NCBI GenBank assembly: GCA_013368315.1
Contig: JAACJM010000320.1
Location: 1-64,000, forward strand
Length of the DNA: 64,000 nucleotides
Reading direction: 5' to 3'
Origin: Tetrapyrgos nigripes
Taxonomy: Eukaryota; Basidiomycota; Agaricomycetes; Agaricales; Campanellaceae
The notes under the pieces are model-generated. The model made no database searches, was not told the DNA's origin, and worked only from the letters and a program-made list of their open reading frames with translations. Within the stretch, counting starts at the first letter, position 1, and each line of letters opens with the position of its first letter. Positions 1 to 11,059 of this stretch are shown here, piece after piece. A program made the position numbers and the translations under genes.

Positions 1-1280
1 TCCATTGATGCTTTTGTTGATGTGCTGATAGAATGGGTAAATGCTCATCTTCAGACTCTTGTCCATCTCACTGATCACCAATTTGTCAGCGTCTGAAAAT
101 GCCTTTTGTACCTTCCGAGTCCAAGTCAGACAGCCACATAGACGTTAAATCTATTCAGCATATACAACACGTCATCAACAATACCAGTGTTCCGTCTTGG
201 GTGAATACCGTGCCTCACAACTACTCCGAGAAGGTTGCCGGCACTATCAAAGCTGACGAATGGCGTACACTTGTGACAATCCACCTTCCCATAGCCTTGG
301 TCTCTCTTTGGGACTGGGATGAAGACAAAGCTTCTTTGAGGACGCGTAAAGTTTTGGACCACACCATGAAACTCTTCCAGGCGGTCAACATTGTCTGCCG
401 ATTCACAATGTCTGATGAGCGTGCAAAGGCTTACGTGGGATTCCTTAAGGAGTGGGTAGACGATCTCTATGCTCTGCATCCTCACACTCAAGGCTCCCGA
501 CGGATCCGACCAAACGTCCATGTTGCATTTCATATCTATGATTTCCTGAAGCTCTTTGGACCGGTAATATCTTGGTGGACATTTCCTTCGAAAGGTTGGT
601 TGGTGCGCTGCAGAAGATTAATACCAACGATCATATCGGAGGCGAGTACTTTATCCTCCAAAGCTCATTTTCTTTTATCCTGACGAGTAACTTCACAGGA
701 GAACTTGAGCAGACTATTCTTCATACCTTCTCACGTGCCGCAAATTTTCGTAGGCTGGTCAGTCGTCCAGACTGCGACGAGATGATCACCCAGTTCCAGG
801 AGCTTTTTGACAAAGCTTACGGATCTCGATCCGATCAATTCGAGTCTTACAACGACTTTGCTCCCAATTCCAAAACAGACAGTCATGCGTACTACAAATA
901 CGCTGGTGTCTTTTACTCGAGAGCCAAGACTCACTTGGGCAACAGCTTTGTTCGCTATGTCCATGGTAACCAATCACACGTGGGCTCTATTCAGGAGATC
1001 AAGAATTGCGGCGAACATGTTGTCTTCATCATTCAGCGCCAGCTACCTCTTCCCTCCGGAGAACGTGAACCGTTCCGTTTTCCATGGTATCCCGCCAGAA
1101 CCTTCTCTACGAAGACGTCGACTGAATTGCACACAATTTCTCCGTCGGCCGTTGTCTGTCATGTTGCCCGTTATCAATATTCAGCTGATCGAGTTGTGGT
1201 GGTTGATCTTGCTAGAGTGAGTCGTCTCTGGCGTAATTCCTTGGATAATTTATCAACTGATAACTTCTCGTCAGGACTGA
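1..1280 (+). pseudogene. Tnp2-like (CACTA-type) transposase, 3' part, frameshifted
   Basis: This is the C-terminal part of a transposase of the Tnp2 family common in agaricomycetes; the 5' part lies outside the window. It is recognised by the string LFGPVISWWTFP followed in another frame by FERLVGALQKINTNDHIGG, then LEQTILHTFSRAANFRRLV. Suggested exons are 1-36, 90-641, 699-1216 and 1275-1280. Introns are 37-89, 642-698 (GC donor, AG acceptor) and 1217-1274. Reading across 642-698 gives a smooth GGELEQT joint. Around 585-588 one T seems missing (cctt instead of cctttc), which shifts the frame inside SWWTFPFERL. The copy is therefore dead unless the base was lost in sequencing. No terminal repeats were found. 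Family assignment is from memory of motif strings. Confidence 0.7.
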
Positions 1281-1285
1281 GCCAT

Positions 1286-1397
1286 GTAAATATGTACACC
1301 GAAATGAGGAAATACATCGGATGATTGGAGAATGAAGCGGTAAATGTGTACACCGAAATGAAATGGATTGATTGTTGCGAGATTGGAGGATGAAGCG
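1286..1397. repeat. two-copy imperfect direct repeat, about 55 bp
   Basis: Two adjacent copies share gtacaccgaaatga near their start and attggag(a/g)atgaagcg at their end. They lie directly behind the stop of the Tnp2 remnant. Confidence 0.7.
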
Positions 1398-2072
1398 TAT
1401 TTAGCTATGGGTGTATTCAGTGCAAGAGCAAAAGCGCAGAACGGAAAAGGCTTCAAAAGAGGATATCAAGTTGAAACGTCCTCTCGTGGGTGAACTCGGT
1501 GATTGAACTGTGCTGTGATTAATTGCTCTGTTGTACGATAGTGCTGTGTTACAATGCTCTTTCTATTTTCTGTATCGTTTGTATCTAGTAGGTTGTACTA
1601 GTATTCAGTATACTCAGCTGCACATATATGCTGCTGGTCAGACGACGCCAGTCAGAAGCCCAGTCTCTAGTTAGCGTCAGCTCAGGAGGCGCTAGGTTTC
1701 TGGCTGTAGGATACATCACGTTTCTGTGTAGATCAGAAAGTAATTGGGAAACCACTCGTATACATTGCCTTGAGAAACGTGACGATTCCTTGAAGTTTTA
1801 TCACCGTAAGATACTTAACGGATTCTACCGAAGTGTAATCATCAAGTATACCAGCAAGTTTCTATTTCTTCCATACTTAGTGGTTCCTTTCAAGTCGAAA
1901 ATGAGTTTGGATACATAAAAATGCTCGGTAGGTGGAAAACATAGCAAATCTCAAATCATTTATTAGCTGAATCTTCGTAATCGTATATTTCGGGTTTCCT
2001 TTCAAACTTTCATCCACCTAACATTCATTCCTGCGCGGCGTGATGGGGCCAATGGGGGACTGGTTGTCATTG
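1398..2072. other. intergenic, nothing recognised
   Basis: A 96-codon open frame at 1628-1918 has no recognisable motif and no paralogue in the window. I see no other feature. Confidence 0.5.
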
Positions 2073-3246
2073 CTCGTTTTGAGCCTCCTCTCAGGTTGTG
2101 TCTGGCACGTTCCAAATCCTATCCTCTGTCAGTCTACTTGGGGGACTGCGACGGTCACATCAATCCAGAAATGAACCCCTTGCTTCGGCTGCTCATTGAG
2201 CAGAGCTCTCGGTGGCGAACGGCTAGAATACACGACCTTGTTGAGGAGACTTATCCCACGTTGGCCAATGGCAAATCATTTCCACTTCTCGAGACACTCG
2301 AAATACATGGCGTAGACTTCGATGTCACCGTCGATCTTCACCTTTTCAACGCTGCTCCTCGACTTCATTCCCTCGTAATCAACAAACTTCCTTCTAGACA
2401 AGAACTAGAAAGCTTCACTCCCCGTAGCCAGATTACCAGTCTCGAGGTCTCTGGTAGCGATAGTGTAAGCATCTTCGAGGCGCTGGAAGGGTTTTCCAAC
2501 CTCGAATCGGTGATCTGTGCAAAAGTAGATCATAGTCTCCTTCCCGACAACGAGGAAATTCGTCATCAAACACTCCCTCATGTCCACACAGTGGAGATTG
2601 AGCTAGGAGACTTTGAAGCGGAGCAACGCTCTCATACACACAATTTCCTCAAGCTCCTCATCGACAACATCACACTTCCCTCCCTGACCACCCTCACGAT
2701 TGCCAACATGTCTAGTCTCCCCGAACTCAAAATGTTCAAGGGCGCCTGGCCACACCAATCGTTCTCCGATTTGTTTCAGCGCTCGGGTCCTGGATGCTCA
2801 CTCCTCGCTCTTCACCTCGACGACATCTCGCTGCCTGATAAAGACCTCGTTGCGTTGCTGGGCCTCAGCCCATACCTGACAGAGCTTCGTGTGAAGGAAT
2901 TGCGCCGCGTAGAGTACAATTTCACTGGGTATCCCTTCCAATTCCAGGACGTCATCTCCCCGTTATTCCTCACCTCTCTTCATGCATATGACCATGGGTC
3001 CTCCCCTCTAGTTCCAAGCTGGAGAGCCTGGATCTCACCGCAGACGGTGATCTTTTCGACGACGAAATATTTTGGAAAATGGTCATGTCGAGATGGATTC
3101 CAGAGAAAGAGTATGCACAGACTATTGGGGTAACTTGCCTGAAGTCGGTCAGTATTCGGGTTTTGGGACGAGTGCTTCAAGAAGACGTAGAAGAGAGGCT
3201 GAGGCATTTGGAGCAGGCTGGGCTGAAAGTATTTGTGCCGCAATGA
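2073..3246 (+). pseudogene. F-box family protein copy A, N-terminus missing, one frameshift
   Basis: This copy corresponds to the middle and C-terminal leucine-rich part of F-box gene B. Matching strings include LRLCLARSKSYPLSV, GKSFPLLETLE, FNAAPRLHSL, LLIDNITLPSLT, FWKMVMSRWIP and VLGRVLQEDVE. Homology starts near 2073, so the zinc-like CPxCGG start, coiled coil and F-box are absent. At about 3014 the sequence has gttccaag where copy B has gttcccaag; the missing C shifts the frame. After it the C-terminus continues to a TGA at 3244-3246. Copy A is the only F-box copy on the plus strand, and it lies tail to tail with copy B. It is more diverged from B than B is from E. It is probably a dead fragment. 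Confidence 0.75.
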
Positions 3247-3964
3247 AGTGACAGTGTGTGGATACAGAATAGGATGCTTCCTGGACCATAGTATGTGCCC
3301 ATTTCGTACTTAAGTCAAAACTTTGCCTAACTCGGTCAACGTAGACAGGACTCGGTCCTAGGCTCAAGTTTAGAAGGAAAGGAGGAAAGGCTATTACTTC
3401 AGAATTTCTTGCCCAAGTAGTACTCGGCGACATGTTTTCATAACCATATGGGCCGATAACACATCCAATTATTCAAATTTATGTAAATTGGATTGTCGTA
3501 CACCAAGAGCGTTGCATTATCGGTCTCTCATACACATACATAACCTGTAGCAGCCCACTACTACCAGCATTGACAACGCAGAATCCGCCCCTGACCGAAA
3601 CGTGAGGTTTCCTCAGCTTCTCCAGCCGATGAACCAAGACACTGGTGGTTTGACCAGATGCAGTCGAATCCTCGAGGATTGACCATCTGTTTAATAAACA
3701 CAGTCCTGGACCAAACCCGTCTCTTGAGTTTGGAAACAAGAGGAAGCAATATGGTGAGAGCCTGTGGGTGCAGTGCGAATCGGAATGGCGAATCTTTGAG
3801 AACGATATCAGACTACCTCGTCGTCAGCCGAATCCTTCACTGCAGCCTTGTCATGGTCGGTAAAATTATCAGTAATGAGTTCGTCAACACCTGGGGTGAA
3901 TAGTAACGCATCAGACCATGCTTACACGAAAAGAAAGGGTAAATATTTACTGGTATCGCCCATC
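3247..3964. other. intergenic between tail-to-tail F-box copies; part duplicated at 57.4 kb
   Basis: From about 3580 to 3964 this 3' flank of F-box B is clearly homologous to 57409-57794, the 3' flank of F-box E. The duplicated block is therefore larger than the gene. Between 3247 and 3580 I recognise nothing. Confidence 0.6.
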
Positions 3965-5654
3965 TCAAATTTCAGTGTCCTCTTTCCCTTTCGACAGCAA
4001 CGCAAAATCAAGTCCAGCCTTCTTCAGGTGTCGTAATTTCAAATCCACATCTTCTCGAAGTGCTCTACCTAAAACGCGAAGCTTCACCGACCGCAAACAG
4101 GTTACCCTAGTAGCCGACGCGGACGCGTTTTCTCTGCAGCTGCTAGTGTCACTGTTGGGAACCCATCTTGACACAACCATCTTCCAGAATAGCACGTCGT
4201 CAAATAAATCGCCATCCGCGGCAAAATATAAATTCTGGAGCTTGGGAACTAGAGGAGAGGACGACGTCAAACCATGATTGAAGGCATGAAGAGTCGTGAG
4301 GAGTAAAGGAGTGATGAGGTCCTGGAATTGAAAGACAGTGCCATCGTCAAGTGGATACGGTGCAAAGTCGTAATCTTTGCGGCGAATTTCTCTGACGCAA
4401 AGCTCTATCAGGCAAGGGTGGAGCTTCAGCAGCGAGCAGAGGTCAGTGTCGGGTAGGGAGATATGGCCAAGGCGAAGAGTCGATAATGAGCACGCTGAGC
4501 GCTGGAAAAAATCTACAAATGTCTGGTGTGACCAGGTGCCTTTAAACATTCGTAACACGAAACGTTCGTCCACCCTGAGATGGAAGGGTGAGTTTGTCGA
4601 TTAGGAGTTTGAGCAAATGATTCTGCGAGATTTCTTCGTGGCCCGCCTCGCAGGTTGACATCTGGAATTCCACCATGGAGAGATGGGGCAGAGTTTGCCA
4701 GGGGGGTTCTTCGGGTCCAGGTACAAATTCATGGTCCACTTCTGCATAAACCAGGGATTTGAGGTTCGGGAAGTTGTGAAGCTCTGCGTAGACGCTCCAG
4801 CCATAGATCACCTCGAGATTGGTGATTTGATTGCGCGGAGTGAAGGCTCGTAGTCTTTCGGGGGGAGGGAGCTGGCTAGTTTTTAGGGAATGAAGTCGAG
4901 GAGCAGAGTTGAAAAGAAACAGGTCGGGTAGTCCGTCTCCAGCACGATAATGTCGAACCTCGAGGGTCTCAAGGAGAGGAAATGACTTCCCGCTGGTCAA
5001 TGAAGGAAACTTCGCTTCCAAAAGGTCGCCTATCTGAGCGTGTTGCCATCGAGCGCTCTCCTCGACAAGGGGCCGAACCAAAGGGCAGGTTTCATTACAG
5101 TGACCGAAACTGACCGACAACGCATAGGATTTAGACCGCACAAGGCACAGCCTAAGCGATTGTTCGAGATGAGAATGGGTGAAAGAAGCGGAGTGTGCCC
5201 AAAGGAGCTTCAGGTTACTCCATAGTCGCGGGATGTCAATGACAATCTGACGCCAGCCGCTGCACACTGAAGCCAGCGTGAACGGAAGGCACCCAAATCT
5301 CTCCATTCTGGCATGCGCAGCAAACGTAATCGGATGTCCATCACAGACGGCTACAAAGATGCGAGTCAACAACTCGACAGGTAACTGCCGTATGGGAGCT
5401 GAAAGAGACTTCAACTGCTCGTCGTGTTTACTCAGCAGCTCTTGTTGCTCTTCGAGGTACAGCAAACGCGACAGGAGTTGAGATATTTCCCAATCAAACC
5501 CTCGTATATCATCCTCGACGTCCCGCCGGATCTGCAGAGCTGAGGAAGAAGAGAAGGGGATAGTCCGTAGCATGCTGTTGATGCGAGCAGACACATTTTC
5601 TGGGTCGCAGCGACTTGCGTAAGGTTTGATGCCACCACAGTTTGGGCAGGCCAT
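3965..5654 (-). pseudogene. F-box protein with N-terminal coiled coil, copy B, frameshifted by a deletion
   Basis: Copy B is the most complete member of this family in the window. The protein starts MACPNCGGIKPYASRC (a Cys-rich motif of unknown role). A coiled coil follows (LLSRLLYLEEQQELLSKHDEQLK), then the F-box core SAPIRQLPVELLTRIFVAVCDG at about residues 94-116, and an LRR-like region. F-box proteins normally link substrates to SKP1-cullin ubiquitin ligases; which substrate cannot be said. The frame is open from 5654 to about 4576. There, relative to copy E, about 31 bases are missing between ccatctc and gggtggacg. The rest of the protein (FVLRMFKGTWSHQTF onward) continues in another frame to a stop at 3965. 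A truncated 370-residue protein is possible. No introns are evident. Confidence 0.8.
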
Positions 5655-5842
5655 CGTGGCTAGGTTTCACGGGGAGGGGAAAAAGGGATGGGTGTCAATG
5701 GATTGGAGATGTAGCGTCGATATGGTGGTCGGCAGTTAAAGCTTTTCCTTTCTCAACGTGTCCGTTTTGGACTTTCTCTTCAACCATCATCATCGCCTTC
5801 CCATTGTTCCGCTTCTCCAGTCATGAACACGTCTACCCCTCT

Positions 5843-6168
5843 TCAAAACGCAATCTTGGGTATGCACTCAAACTTTCCGACTCTGATGTACGGACAATTG
5901 TCGGCTCTGTTGCTTCTTCGCAGAAGCTGCACGATGTCCCATATACACAGCAACTGGTGCGTAACAGCTTGATAGCTTTTATAAAATCTTTCTGAGGGCT
6001 CGCTATCTAACAGGTCATCGTCCTCAATAACGTCCGTATACTCCTCTAACAGCTTTCGCAACCACCAGTGGACGACCCACAGGGCTTCAAGGAGACGGAT
6101 GAGGCTCAGCTGAGACCCTTCAGCGGCTCTGTGTCCACGGACTCAGAGCTGACAGCCTTACGTGGCAT
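5843..6168 (-). other. small minus-strand coding-like segment upstream of F-box B
   Basis: The segment reads DVIEDDDLLDSEPSERFYKSYQAVTHQ and YIRVGKFE. Related versions lie upstream of F-box D (20278-20698) and F-box E (61240-61652). A potential ATG at 6168 is followed by an in-frame stop. Copy B also lacks about 60 bases present in copies D and E. It may be the remains of a small gene or a 5' exon. Function unknown. Confidence 0.35.
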
Positions 6169-7252
6169 TCTGTCTCTTAGCTTTCTTGGTTGTCGCTCGT
6201 CATTTGCCTGAGATTTCAGATCTGACTTGGATACAATTGCGAAACATGTCCGTTGCTTCATTCATGGTGAGTTTGAATTCAGATTTGCTCTCGCTCGTCT
6301 GGCGTAGCTGTGCTAATGTTGCGATAAAGATTATTACCATCATCACCTGAAGACCGTCCGGTACCCCTGGTCCCAGCTCCCTTGATGTCGCGCTTCAAGT
6401 CTCGTTATTCTGAACGATGTCTGTCTCTGACCTGCCCGCTTATTGCCTAGTCTTTGTTCCGGCGAATACAGCACTGTCCGCTTATGGTCTCACTTTTATG
6501 GCTTCACTTGTTTCCTTCAGTGCCAAATTCGAGTGAGTGGCTGAGCGTGTCCAAAAGTCACACCCAGCAGTCTCCACTGGTTCTCGTTATCGTTCTTAGA
6601 CTCCAAGTCTATCAACGTCCCCAGGAAAGCACATATAACAGATGTTCGTACTACCAAGATTGACGGTATGTTTGTATCTAAAGTTGGATCTGCCGGGGAG
6701 TCTGGACGGTGATTGCTAATGTAAACGTCAATGGGGTCATGGGTTATTCTGAATACTGATGTGAGTGGGATAAGCTTGACCAGTTGTACGTTTGGTCATT
6801 GCTTCGAGGCCAGTATAGTCAAGCTTGAACTAGGTACAACATGAGAGTCTCATGTTTAGACAAACTCATCTTACGCAGACTGTAGTATCACTGGCAATCT
6901 GAACGAATGCGTCGTGCCGTTGCATTTGTGCAAACTCAATCAGACATCTCGAAGCTAATTCAAGATATCCAGCTACCTCAAGCGGTCTTCTCTCTGTTCC
7001 GTCGGGGGTGTGAGTGACCGACAAGGGTGCGGTCGTCCTATATATTCATTTTCTCTGGAACCAAAGCGCCGTCTTGCTGACTGGCTATATTGTCAACTGA
7101 TCCTTTGAACCTTAAGGCTATATTATAGAAGTAGCTGAGTAGTGGAATAGTATTGGATCTGAAGTACGCCATCTGAACGTGTCACCTAAAAGACGGCGTC
7201 ATTAACGAGTCGTTAATGAAAATCCCAGAAAACGTCATCATTCTCCTCCAAC
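6169..7252. other. spacer upstream of P450-1, shared with the other modules
   Basis: Parts of this spacer recur upstream of P450-2 (13.1-14.4 kb) and P450-4 (62.1-63.5 kb). Examples are a run near 6610-6665 ending gattg(a/c/t)cggtat and one near 6895 with ggcaatctgaacg. No gene is recognised. Confidence 0.5.
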
Positions 7253-7272
7253 GTTAAAAGGTCCAGGGCCAC
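7253..7272 (+). promoter_or_regulatory. conserved TATA-like box of P450-1
   Basis: The box GTTAAAAGGTCCAGGGCCAC lies 27 bases before the ATG. All four P450 genes have it with at most one change (14453, 25590, 63508), while surrounding bases vary. TTAAAAG probably serves as the core promoter TATA element. Confidence 0.6.
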
Positions 7273-7298
7273 TCCGCGTAAACCCAGTTCTTCAAAAC

Positions 7299-9977
7299 AT
7301 GCTTAACACACTGTATCTCCTTGCAATCCCTGTTCTTCTCATCATCTATAATATTTGCGGATATCTCCTGCGTCGACCTGGACAGAAACTCCCTTATCCA
7401 CCTGGACCAAGAAGTCTTCCTATCATTGGTTCACTCTTTGATGTCTTGACACCTCGCACTGGACTTGACACTCATTGGGCAATATACCGGGACATTGGCA
7501 ACACGTATCACTCCGACGTCTTACACATCGATATTTTCGGAGACCATACTGTCGTTTTGAACTCTGCTAAAGCCGCAGAAGAGTTGTTGGAGAGGAGGTC
7601 TGGAATTTATTCGAGCAGGCCTAGTAAGTCTCTTGATCCTTCGAGCACGATGAACTCGTGATTGATGAAGTGATTCTTAGCAATGTATATGGCGAATGAA
7701 TCAGGGTGAGTGTTTTGTATCGGCTAGATGAATGTCTGTAAACCTGTTACTCTTCTTGTTCTTTTGAAGATTGGGATGGAATTTCGGGAGTACGTCATTC
7801 ACCAATGTTATGCTATTCGTCAACTTAAATGATCATTGAACCCTTAGCAATGCCATACACATCATGGTGGAGGTGAGTGTCAATCAATTCGTCCAGAGAT
7901 AGCGTCCTGATTTTTTGACGCTGCTGCAGACTTCACCGTAGGACTTTCCAACAGCACTTCCGTTCGGACGCCATTGCAGCTTATCATCCATATATTCGTC
8001 AAGCAACTTCACGCCTCCTCAGAAGTCTGTCGGGTATACAGTCTACTACAATGGTGACACAGTATGATGACCTTCAGGCTATTGTTCGTCAGTAAGTATT
8101 CGGTACATATACCTAGCATGGAGCGATTGATTTATTTTTATGAATATTGCTTCATAAAGACACGCCGCTTCAATAATCCTATACACAACCTATGGCATCA
8201 CCGAACAAGAGGATATGGACGCCTTTATCGAACTTGTCAATAATGCCGCAGAAAGTATTAATGCAACTGCAATCCATGGGAGCTTTTTGATGGATTATTT
8301 TCCGTTGTTAAGATATGTTCCAGGTAAGTTTTATCTTGCGTTGAAGCTGCGTTCACTAATCTTCCTCAACGCTAAACACTGATTGATATACTTACAGCCT
8401 GGTTTCCTGGTGCACATTTCAAGCGAAAAGCAGTGCACTGGGCTCAGTCTACATCAGAACTTGTGAACAAGCCTTGGAATCAGCTGAGAGCTTCTATCGT
8501 ACGTGGATTCAACTCCGTGTATGTGTAAATATAACATTTTGAACTGATCATGAGCCGTGTGCTCATAGTCATCAGGAACTGCGATATCTTGCTTTGGAAC
8601 AAAATGCCTACAGAAACTCAATTTGACGTTGAACGCTGCTGATGCTACTGAAGATACCTCAGACTTGGGATGTCAAAGGCAGCCTCTGACACAAAGATGG
8701 AAGAGGTCATTAGAAATTGTGCTGGCACAGCATATATGGGTAAGTGCTATGCCTTGGAACATTTTCCCCAAACTCAGCTTCAACATTGCGATTAATATCA
8801 CTTGCACAGCTGGAGCAGACACAGTGAGTTCGTGGAATCTTTACTCAGTCATGAGTTGTATAATCTGATGGATATGTATTTTCCTGTAGTCTGTCTCTTT
8901 AATCTTAATCTCAGTCCTTGTCCTCTCCCACCATCCTGAAGTCCAAGCCAAAGCTCAAGAGGAATTGGATCAAGTACTTAGCTCTACAGCCAATTCCTCT
9001 CAGCTTCCAGATTTCTCTGACCGAGGAAGCTTGCAATATGTTGAGGCAATCTTCAAGGAGATTTTGAGAATGTATCCTGGTGTTCCTTTGGGTAAGTAAT
9101 CATTTTTCACTGTAATAATACGAGTATTTTTCTGCCAGGTGTGCTGACTCTTCGATTACGCAGGTCTTCCGCATTGTAGCATCGCTGATGATGTCTATGA
9201 AGGGTACTTCATACCAAAAGGTAAGCGCAAACTTGCATCTAAATTTGAGCAGGCTCAAACTGAAGACAATCTACTTTCTTTCACATAAATAGGAACCACT
9301 GTTGTGGCCAATGCTTGGTGAGTTGCTCAGCCTCAATCATCAATCAATTATTTATCTGTCTCTTGTGCCATCTCTTTTTTTCGGTTCATTTCCACAATTT
9401 GAAATCCTTAGGACAATCCTCCATGACGAAAACCTCTATCCTGATCCTCTTAAATTTAATCCTGATCGTTTTCTCAGGACTGAACCTCAGAGTGGCGCAC
9501 CATCTTCAAAACACTCATTTAATCCTGATCCTGAATTGTATGCTTTTGGTTTTGGCAGGAGGTGAGTAACCTTGGTGCAGCTTAGCCCTTCAGCTTCCTC
9601 TCCTTTCAAAGTTCTTTGAGCTTTAGAAATGATACTTACTGATTGCGTGCTTATAATTATTTCTAGAATCTGCCCCGGGAGACACCTAGCTCTTGACACC
9701 TCATGGCTTGTGCTCGCTTGTATTTTGGCTACTTGCAATATTACCAGGATCTCCAGTGACAAGTCTAAGGAGATTGATCCAATAGCTGATTTTGCAGATG
9801 GCCTTGTTGCGTGAGTTATCCTAATTCTTAATTCTTCAAAGGTACAATAAAATCTGATTTACTGATTTTTCTGACAGTCATCCCCAACCATTCAAGTGCT
9901 GCATTATCCCTCGTTCGGCTGGTGCGTTCGAGTTGATGAAATCTGGGTATGAGGCTGGGGTTGGGATGGAAGCCTGA
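7299..9977 (+). pseudogene. cytochrome P450 monooxygenase, copy 1 (one-base deletion)
   Basis: This is a 15-exon P450 gene of the same structure as copies 2 and 3. Exons: 7299-7623, 7681-7705, 7770-7789, 7848-7872, 7930-8091, 8160-8323, 8398-8498, 8569-8739, 8810-8823, 8890-9091, 9164-9220, 9293-9317, 9412-9561, 9667-9810, 9878-9977. The membrane anchor (MLNTLYLLAIPVLLIIYNICGYLLRR), proline hinge (YPPGPRSLPIIGS), I-helix AGADT, ExxR (KEILR) and heme site FGFGRRICPGR are all present. Exon 8 has 171 bases against 172 in copies 2 and 3. The missing base lies near 8670, where ttgggatgtc replaces ttgggcatgtc. It shifts the frame just before the oxygen-binding helix. All splice sites remain good, so the loss is recent or a sequencing error. 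Substrate unknown. Confidence 0.85.
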
Positions 9978-11059
9978 GTCTAGGCTGAACTTGGACAGCT
10001 TGCGGCGAGGCTGAAGTGTGAGGAGAAACTGGGTGAAGGACCAAAACTCGATTATGATCTACGAAGCTTTCCATCTTTGTCCTTTCCATGTATAACATAC
10101 TTACGGCGCATTCATGACCTGTCCTGGACAGCTGTAGAACTGTACAAAGACCCAGAATAATCTCCCCCCCTTCTCTCCCCCTCTTTTCCTCTCTTTTCTA
10201 TCTTCTGTGGTTTGGTTTGGTTTCTTTCCGTGTTATCCAATCTACTATCCTGCTCTCTCCACAATGTTTTCCACTACTATTCTCTCTGTCTTCTATTTCT
10301 GTCTCTAATCTCTTTCCTACATCACTGCCGTCGGCTAATGGCTCAGCTAGGCTAACCTTCTACTATGGGGCACACTGTTATCTTTCTTCGCATCTAGCAT
10401 CTCTTAGCTTATTGTACTCTTCTTCCTCATTGGTCCGCATCCCTCAAGTACACACGATCGCGATGTTCTTTCCCTCATCCAAACGTAGCATCCGAATGTA
10501 CTCAAGCTTGAGCGCATACAAGTGGAGGTCTTGAGAGTTGAAGTCGATAGGTATATGTATACACTCTAAAACGGAAATCCAGAGTCTGAGCGTACGCTTA
10601 CCGAAACGAATACCTATGGTATGTGATACTTATATACGATTATAATAAAATTTAGTTCTTAATCGAGGGGATATAGCCGGACAGATAGATGGAAAGACAA
10701 GAGAAAAAGGCGAAGAAGTCAACACATATCGACGTGACAGTAAACGGGGTGAAGATTGAGCAAACATAGAGGGAATAAGGAGAAAAAGACGAGGAGAGGA
10801 GGAGACAATGATAACTAGCCTCGCGTCGTGACATGTCGTATGTCTTTCAAACTAAACAGAAAAAAGGTCGTGGTCCAGGTCCATACAATCAATTGCTTCG
10901 CTTCACCTCGTTCCCTGGCCGGTCCATCCACCGTACATCCTCGTCATCCTTTCGCGTCACCACGCAAGGCACCGTGCAAGAACTAGCCTCCTCTACTCTT
11001 AACCCTTACCCAGGCCTTGCCCCCCCTCCCCCTCCGTTAACCCTGACATGCCATGTCTT
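9978..11059. other. P450 3' flank and chitin synthase 3' flank, duplicated at 17.2-18.1 kb
   Basis: The whole stretch is nearly the same as 17169-18140. It holds pyrimidine-rich tracts (10160-10330), and an identical 60-codon minus frame occurs in both copies (10652-10834 and 17725-17907). I take it for flanking and untranslated sequence rather than a gene. Confidence 0.55.

Noticed and set aside
126..627. Minus-strand open frames opposite the Tnp2 remnant
   Set aside because: They mirror a convincing plus-strand transposase and show no motif.
1628..1918. 96-codon plus frame
   Set aside because: No motif, no paralogue in the window, no splice context.
10652..10834. 60-codon minus frame, identical at 17725-17907
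   Set aside because: Identity follows from the segmental duplication of flanking DNA; composition is pyrimidine-driven Ser/Leu/Phe.
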